Positions 58,080-64,000 of a stretch of DNA of 64,000 nt are shown in pieces. The stretch is from Turnera subulata (taxonomy: Eukaryota > Streptophyta > Magnoliopsida > Malpighiales > Passifloraceae). The stretch spans positions 5,548 to 69,547 of the forward strand of contig JAKUCV010007341.1 in assembly GCA_028386065.3 (NCBI GenBank), written 5' to 3'. Each line of letters begins with the position of its first letter. Within the stretch, counting starts at the first letter, position 1. The position numbers and the translations under genes are program-made. The notes below the pieces were generated by a model that was not told the origin of the DNA, did not search any database, and saw only the letters and a list, made by a program, of their open reading frames with translations.

Positions 58080-58388
58080 ATGAGGACTAAAATGCTTAGA
58101 GAACTATGGTCACAAAAAGAGCAGCCTGATCACACTTTCTTAGAATGTTGTACTAAAAATCCAACTGAAACCTCAAGTAGCTCTTCTAAGCCAACAAAAA
58201 AGAGAGGTCGTCCTTCCAAAAAATTAAATTTAGAAGATCATAAAAAATGTCATGTTAAAAAAAGACGAACATGCCAAAAGAAATTACTAGAAAATGAAGA
58301 CTCTATTCTACGTAGATTTGAGCAGCCATGTGAAACTCAACATCCACTAGAAAAGAGAATGGTGATTACCATACTTTGGAACAAAATG
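58080..58388 (+). pseudogene. Helitron-locus exon with AT-hook
   Basis: About 100 residues of basic sequence with an AT-hook-like core (KKRGRPSKK) and Lys/Arg clusters (KKRRTCQKK), which suggests DNA binding. The frame slips by one near 58355, because the continuation reads ENGDYHTLEQNVAFANTNEQ in the next frame up to about 58490. No start is certain. In Helitron proteins such basic regions precede the zinc-finger segment. Confidence 0.45.
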
Positions 58389-58619
58389 TAGCCTTTGCCA
58401 ATACAAATGAACAATCTTTTACTCAGACAATTAGACATTCTCAGCATCAAACAATTGGACAAGCTACATATCAAGCAAGTCGAACAAGTATGATTCTTAT
58501 GCATTTATCTACTTTTAGTTTTATAGATTTCGTAATTGTTCTCTTTTTTTTTTCACTATATTACTAGGCTTATAACATACATTCTTTTGTTGGCCTTGCT
58601 TTTCATATCTAAATATAGG

Positions 58620-59091
58620 AATATCAGATACATATGTTGACTTTGGAGACAAAGAATATGAATGTGAGCATTGTCACGCACTTTTTTGGTTTCAAGAACG
58701 TCTAAAACGGTCAAGCCGCAAAAAACCAAAGTTTGGAACTTGCTGTCTTGGTGGTAAAATCAAACTTCCTCCACATAAGCCTGCACCTCCCCTTCTTGAT
58801 CGTCTTCTTAATCCTCAAAATGGCATAGAGAGTATTAAATTTAGAGAAAATATTAGAGCATATAATTCTATGTTTGCCTTTACATCCATGGGAGCCCAAA
58901 TAGATAAATCTATAAATGATGGCCATGGACCATATGTTTTCAAAATTAGTGGCCAAATTAATCATTTGATGGGTTCACTTTTACCTGTAGAAGGTCAAAC
59001 TCCTAAATTAGCCCAACTCTACAACAAGTACAACGTCAATCTTGCAACAGAAATCAAATTGAGGACAAGATGGAGTTTATACTGCTGGATG
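58620..59091 (+). pseudogene. RepHel N-terminal segment (zinc-finger and Helitron-like N region)
   Basis: It reads SDTYVDFGDKEYECEHCHAL, CCLGGKIKLPPHKPAPPLL, NIRAYNSMFAFTSMGAQID, GPYVFKISGQINHLMGSLLP and LAQLYN. This order is characteristic of the segment that precedes the Helitron-like N domain in plant RepHel proteins, including a Cys-pair zinc motif (CEHCH...CC). The acceptor is TATAG before 58620. The exact donor is uncertain (59028 or 59091). The Rep catalytic HUH motif and the helicase motifs do not follow. Confidence 0.75.
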
Positions 59092-59191
59092 ACAGGTGCT
59101 ATTTATTTACAAATGATCTCTATTATTTTGTATTTTTTAATTTATAAATCGTTTTATTTTAATTATGGTTTCACAATTCTTATCTTACAGG

Positions 59192-59772
59192 AAGAACAAA
59201 GCAAGGGTAACATTGTGGGCTTCCTATGCACGAACATTCGACCAACAAACACTTGAAGCTCAATCTCATCCCATCATTGTTTTGTTTACCAGTGTTAAAC
59301 CCACTAATTTCGAGGTATCATAATTATTGTTTCCTTTATTTCTAGACTTAATTATATATATCTTATCATTACATATAGTAGATTTGATTGTACTTCACAT
59401 ATAAGTAACATGTATAAAATTGGAATTCAATTTTTATAATCAAATATAATTATTTATTTAATTTCTTCTAAAACTTGATTTATACAGGTGGTAATATACA
59501 ATAACTCAAATTCAACCATGATTTTATTCAACCCAGAAATTCCGCAGGTCGCACATTACAAACAAATGTTAGTATTCTTTGTAACTGTATGATTATGATT
59601 TATTACTATTATTCCTCTTTCTTATTCGTTTATAAATTGGGCAGTTTCTCCAGTAGTACTGGAATCAAAATTCTTCCATCATCACCAAGTCCAAATATTG
59701 ATGTAGGTGGGATTCAGCATCTACAAAAGAAAAGTCTTGAAGAATTGCTCTTACTCAATCCAAATGACAATC
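59192..59772 (+). pseudogene. RPA1-like DNA-binding domain exons, interrupted by a solo LTR
   Basis: Three exon-like pieces encode a replication protein A large-subunit OB fold: KARVTLWASYARTFDQQ with SHPIIVLFTSVKP (59192-59313), YNNSNSTMILFNPEIPQ (from 59489) and LQKKSLEELLLLNPND (to 59772). RPA binds single-stranded DNA. RPA-like genes are common cargo or partners in plant Helitrons. The last exon would end two or three bases after the LTR insertion (CAATCAG, then GT). Confidence 0.7.
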
Positions 59773-60152
59773 TGAAGCGCCCCGACCCGTATTTACCTTA
59801 CAGGGTAAACACGTGCCGGAACTGTTCTTACTACTGTAGCAGACAGTTCATACAATGTGAAATACAATACAAGCAAACCTCAAATACAACATTCGTCACC
59901 CGATCCCGGGGACCTTATTCAAGCCAATACACTCTGAATTAATCCACAACAGATATAATACAGCAACAATAGCAAAAACACACTAGAAAGATAAGCAGCG
60001 GAAGACTAAAATGCAGATGCAGCGGTGTATGGATCCGGGTCAGGTGGAGAAGTAAGCAGCAGCCAACGAACATCGTACCTGAACTACGATCAACCAAACC
60101 TACGGGATGAAACCCCGCAGGCGAGGGGTGAGTCCGAAGCGCACTCAAATCC

Positions 60153-60222
60153 GGGGTCAACACCCCAATATCACAAATCCGGGATCAACATCCCAATATC
60201 ACAAATCCGGGGTCAATACCCC
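60153..60222. repeat. Hairpin array of the solo LTR, three units
   Basis: GGGGT-CAAC-ACCCC (60153-60166), GGGAT-CAAC-ATCCC (60181-60194) and GGGGT-CAAT-ACCCC (60209-60222), on a 28-bp period. Confidence 0.93.
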
Positions 60223-62034
60223 AACCAACAAACCCTCTGGCAAGACACCACAGAACTAGTCTCTAACCATCTAGTCGTACCACTACTTTCCAAGTGACAA
60301 ATATATCATCATCTCAAATTCCTGTTCAATTCCTTTACTCTTCCATCATTTACCCATTTTCAATTACTTCAGATTAATCCAAATTTCACTCAATCAACAA
60401 TCACCAATCTTTCACGTTAAACAGTCCAACAATATTTCCATCACAGTATATACAAAACTAACACATTTCTACAGCAGCATCAACAATTCCATAGCAATCA
60501 TGTAACAGTCAATAATTATTCTAGCAGACCAATCTAGCAACAAAATACACAACAACAAAGAAACACACACAGCATTACGGGCACATATCAGAGTTTATCT
60601 ATCCTCACCTTAGCCGATATCAAGTCTGGAACTGTCCAACTGACTCCAAGTCCGGCTCCTCAGGTATCAGCTCGTTATCAATTCCTATATCAAACAAATA
60701 ATATGCACATATAAGTGGTATGCAATGTGATGCCACTACTGTATTTACGAAAATTAAATACGGACTTGTCAAAGTTTCTTTCCCGGGTTATTTTTATCGT
60801 CGTCACAATTCACCATGTACTTCCCGGTGTCCAAATAATACTATTCTTATACCTATACTTACTTCCGGGTATTATTCCGGTACCATTCCTAATTGATAAT
60901 ACCCCTTCCATCTATTTTCCACAGATATGTATTTCCAAGATTATTAATTACTATTACTATTATTATTATTATTTCCATGATTATCCCCTCAATTTAATTA
61001 TCACATTTATTATTATATATTTTTTTTCCTAGAATACTATTTATTCCCAAATTATATCTATTTTATTTCCAGAATATTACTTCCTAATTATATCCCTTTT
61101 TACCAATTTTTCCAATTAATTCCTTTTCCAGAATTTTTAAATCTATTTCAGAAATATATATTATCTTTCTTTTTTTTTTTTACTTTCGGACTGGGCCAAG
61201 TCCAAGTCCAAACCTAACCTCTAAGCCCAACTCACCCAGGCCCAGATCCTTTTGTCCAAGCCCAACTACTAAGCCTACACACCAAAACCCAAGGCCCAAG
61301 GTCCAAGTATCCTAGCCCAAATCCATGACCCAAACGCGGGTCGCATCCATATCAGCCGGGTCGACCCACACGTGACCGGGTCAGATCCAGCTAGAACGGA
61401 TCCAACCCGCCATGCTCACCTTGCTGTCGACGAAGAGGACGTGCGGCGAGACGAGGCGAGGCGTGCGGCACGGCGACGACTGGCGCGAGGAGCAGAGGCG
61501 GCGCGAGGGGGTCTTGGGTGCAGGTGGAGAAATCAGTGAAGGAGGCCGGCAACGGGGCGGGTTGCCCTTGTCGGATTCGCCTTGTCTTGGACGGCGACGA
61601 CGACAGTAGGAAGGCGGTGGCAAGTGTGGCGGTGCGAGCGAGGAAGGGGAAGAAACGGGTGGCGGCAGGCGGTGAGGAAGGGAAGAAGAAAGTGATGGTG
61701 GTGGCCAGCAAGGTGGCGCTGCCGGTGTGGGTGTTTACGGCAGGAAGGAAAAAGAAGGAAGGAAAAGAAAATGGGCTTGGGTCCTTTGTCAAAACGTCAC
61801 AGTTTTGGGGTTGGGGTATATGTGTTTTTTTTTTTTGGCTTAGGTGGGTGGATGAGTTGCAGATAAACTTGTAGGAATGGTTTTTGCTGATGTTTTGCAG
61901 AGAAAGGTTGGTGGCAGAGAGTTGCAGGCAGATGGTGATGAGGAGGGTGAGTGCAGGCTGAAGAATAAAATAATGGCTACTCACGGGCATAACAGGGGTG
62001 ACATGAGTTCACGAGCATAATAGTAAGGAGGCGG

Positions 62035-62056
62035 CTGCATAATTTCAATTATGCAG
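62035..62056. repeat. Perfect 10-bp hairpin near the solo LTR end
   Basis: The arms CTGCATAATT and AATTATGCAG are separated by TC. It is equivalent to 53381-53414, with the stem extended inward and the loop shortened. Confidence 0.88.
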
Positions 62057-62465
62057 TCGTGTCCTGTCCGGACCAGAGGATATCAATAATACCCCCCTTG
62101 ATTAATTTCTAGCCCGATATTTCGGGGTAAATCTCGATTTTTCTCGACATTCCTGGACCCGAAAAATTCCAACTTTGGTTCGGAAAATCCGCAGAAAAAT
62201 CCCGAGTGTGGAACACTGCTCGTTTTCGGATTCCGAAGCATAAATTACCGTTAATTAATTATTCAAGATTAATTTTAATGGTAATTAACTGTAAATCAAT
62301 TATTACGGTGACGGTAAAAACATAGAAATTACCGGGGCTGTTACACAATCAGGTTTAAAAAATTCTTCAGTTTTCATGCATTAACTATACTAAATATTTT
62401 AGCATCTACCATTATCCACAATTTAAAACCTCTACTTTATTTCTATTGACAAAATAATCACTTTA

Positions 62466-62610
62466 TTTGCGAAGCCACAATTGTGGACATTGATACCAAG
62501 CCAGGATGGTGCTACAAGGCATGTCATACATGTTATAAAAAACTAGATGAATCAACAGGAGCACCAGTATGTCCCCAGCATGGCATCATAAACGGATTAC
62601 CATTGCCATG
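62466..62610 (+). pseudogene. RPA1-like C-terminal zinc-finger exon
   Basis: CEATIVDIDTKPGWCYKACH and onward, then VCPQHG, match the Rep_fac-A_C zinc ribbon. The pairs are CHTC and CPQH, the last ligand being His in place of Cys. The donor is GT at 62611. The acceptor is unclear. Confidence 0.65.
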
Positions 62611-62848
62611 GTTAGTTAAAAATGCTTATACATTAAACACAATAGAAATATAAATATTTTTTTAATACTAATAAATATTTTATTTAAAGTTTATCCATCT
62701 TACTAACTTTATGTGAGTATAGCTGATGTGATTGTTTTTAGTGATGTAGATTTCTTTTTCTCTCTATTTTGACAATCCTTTCTCATATATTGATTTTTAC
62801 AAAGCAAACTTTATATATAGCTTCAGGTATTAATTTTAATGTATCCAG

Positions 62849-63502
62849 GTACAAGATACATTGTATTGTGCAAGATGATGTTGAGCAAACTACATTCATA
62901 TTAATGGGAAGGACTGCTGAAAAGGCCTTGAACATTACCTGTTATAACCTATTTTATGAACAAGAGAATTCTAATCCCCATGTTCTTCCAACTGTTGTGT
63001 CCAACCTCATAGGGTGTCAAAAACTATTCCAAGTTCGTTTTGGCAAGCCAAAACTTAGCTCTTCCCGGTGTGATTTGATCGTCACTTACATTCATGATGA
63101 TTTCTCTCAATCACCCATTGCTCTAACATTATCTTCACAGTCTTCCTTGAGCCAAACACTAGAAAACACTTCCAAATCCTTTCAGACACCATCAACACCT
63201 GGAACCCCATATATTGAAAAGAAATCATCTACCCAGCGAAAACTGGCCTTTCAATCAGGTGGAGAAGAGAACCCAAAGACAAGGTAATTAAATGATGCTT
63301 GATGTTTGTTTTTGTGAATTTAATATTATTTTTATTAAGTGATGAAATGAATTATGCCTATTTTATAAATAAATTTTCTTATAGGTTTTAAAAAAAGCAA
63401 GAATTATCTCCAAATTTGCATGAGGATGACTCTGGAGATGACATGCCATTGAGTTCACTATTGCAGAGAGAAGAAGGAAAAACTAGAGTGTCCCCAAAAT
63501 AG
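62849..63502 (+). pseudogene. RPA1-like C-terminal OB fold and tail
   Basis: The exon 62849-63283 (acceptor ATCCAG, donor GTAATT) encodes YKIHCIVQDDVEQTTFILMG, then LPTVVSNLIGCQKLFQVRFG. This is the C-terminal single-stranded-DNA-binding OB fold seen in Helitron-associated RPA proteins, followed by a Ser/Thr-rich tail. The last exon (from 63385) is out of phase, because joining at GT-AG gives an immediate stop. The frame that continues sensibly (NLHEDDSGDDMPLSSLL, stop at 63500) is shifted by one. Confidence 0.65.
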
Positions 63503-63742
63503 TTATAAGAGTGGCATCAATTTACTGTATTTTGGCATTTTATATTACTACATATTTTGGATGTTACCATACTTATTTTGTATTGTCTGTAATGTTTAGA
63601 TGTAATAAACTTCTAAACAAAACAGACAATGAAAAAAATGACATGTACTCTTAATGTTTAGATATTGGTAATGCATGATGTTTGTGGATATCTTTGAAAA
63701 ATTTAATGAAATTTGTTAAATATGTAGAGTACTTGATAATAA

Positions 63743-63771
63743 CCCGCAGCAACGCGCGGGCAATAAGCTAG
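63743..63771 (+). mobile_element. Helitron 3' terminus: hairpin plus CTAG
   Basis: The stem CCCGC (63743-63747) pairs with GCGGG (63756-63760). Seven bases later CTAG (63768-63771) is followed by T. This is the standard CTRR end and A/T target context of Helitrons. Confidence 0.9.
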
Positions 63772-64000
63772 TATTATACTATATGTGAACAATACTAAGC
63801 AAATGACTAAATGATGAACATATCAAATATATATTAGACAATGACACAAAACGAACAAGGAAAATAGCAGAATTTAATTTGTCGGTAGCGAAGCACAGAA
63901 ACCATTGATCGAAGGGCATGATTGTTTAGAGCATACATGTCCTAATATCATAATGATGATTTGGTTATCATACCAAACAAAATTGGTGGAAATTAATGAT

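Larger units (their letters stand above)
59773..62345 (-). mobile_element. Solo LTR of the gypsy-like family, target duplication CAATC
   Basis: As read on plus it starts TGAAGCGCCCCGACCC and ends GGGGCTGTTACA, flanked by CAATC (59768-59772, 62346-62350). At 2,573 bp it is shorter than its relatives because the A/C-rich part before the hairpin array is deleted. GC-rich patch 61380-61740. It sits almost exactly on an exon-intron border of the RPA-like gene. Confidence 0.93.
57387..63771 (+). mobile_element. Helitron-derived locus, 3' end intact, 5' end not found
   Basis: The 3' terminus is diagnostic (hairpin plus CTAG followed by T). The body contains a RepHel-type N-terminal zinc-finger segment and an RPA-like gene in several exons, a pairing known from plant Helitrons. 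The HUH Rep domain and the helicase are missing, so it is non-autonomous. Element A sits immediately to the left and may interrupt it. A 5' TC start could lie left of 40236. A solo LTR (59773-62345) interrupts the RPA-like gene. Confidence 0.75.

Overview
The window is nuclear DNA from a flowering plant, most likely a eudicot. Genes have GT-AG introns, and the gene families (F-box/FBA, PPR, 4CL-like, phospholipase D alpha, TBC RabGAP, SHINE-type ERF) and the nested LINEs, LTR elements, TRIM, MITE and Helitron are plant-type. I cannot name the species. Only four loci look intact: a single-exon F-box gene (12663-13916, +), a three-exon phospholipase D alpha gene (21515-24649, -), a nine-exon TBC-domain RabGAP gene (26114-29225, -) and a two-exon SHINE/WIN1-like ERF gene (33767-34531, +). 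They belong to different processes and do not form a pathway.

Layout. 1-6672 is an LTR fragment rich in paired palindromes followed by a decayed L1-type LINE. 6690-24650 is built around an old tandem segmental duplication. Unit 1 (about 6690-10860) holds a broken F-box gene, a PPR scrap, a 4CL-like pseudogene, a MITE and a remnant of a PLD 3' end. Unit 2 (about 11690-24650) holds the intact F-box gene, the same PPR scrap, a 665-bp solo LTR, a 3.7-kb gypsy-type solo LTR that itself carries a TRIM, and the intact PLD gene. Each unit acts as the empty-site control for insertions in the other. 26.1-34.5 kb is ordinary gene space. 35.5-38.1 kb holds a short LINE insertion, a fragment of the ERF gene and a non-autonomous DNA-transposon-like element.

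40241-57381 is a nested pair of large non-autonomous LTR retrotransposons of one superfamily. Element A has target duplication GAGCT, and element B, with duplication TTTTT, sits inside a LTR of A. The polypurine tract places both elements on the minus strand. Their internal domain of about 2.5 kb has no gag-pol. It carries two ORFs on the opposite (plus) strand: a basic nuclear-type coiled-coil protein of 125 aa, and a 227-aa protein ending in half of an endonuclease/exonuclease/phosphatase fold. Each ORF has a nearby TATA box. A hand comparison of A and B shows mostly silent differences, as expected if the proteins are under constraint. Their LTRs, a solo relative at 59773-62345 and the solo LTR at 17522-21217 share an array of small hairpins whose stems change in a compensated way. 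This antisense two-gene cassette with its covarying hairpin array is the most interesting thing in the window.

57387-63771 is Helitron-derived: a RepHel N-terminal zinc-finger segment followed by a replication protein A-like gene, interrupted by the solo LTR at 59773-62345, and ending in a textbook Helitron 3' hairpin plus CTAG at 63743-63771. The Rep nuclease and helicase are absent from the visible part.
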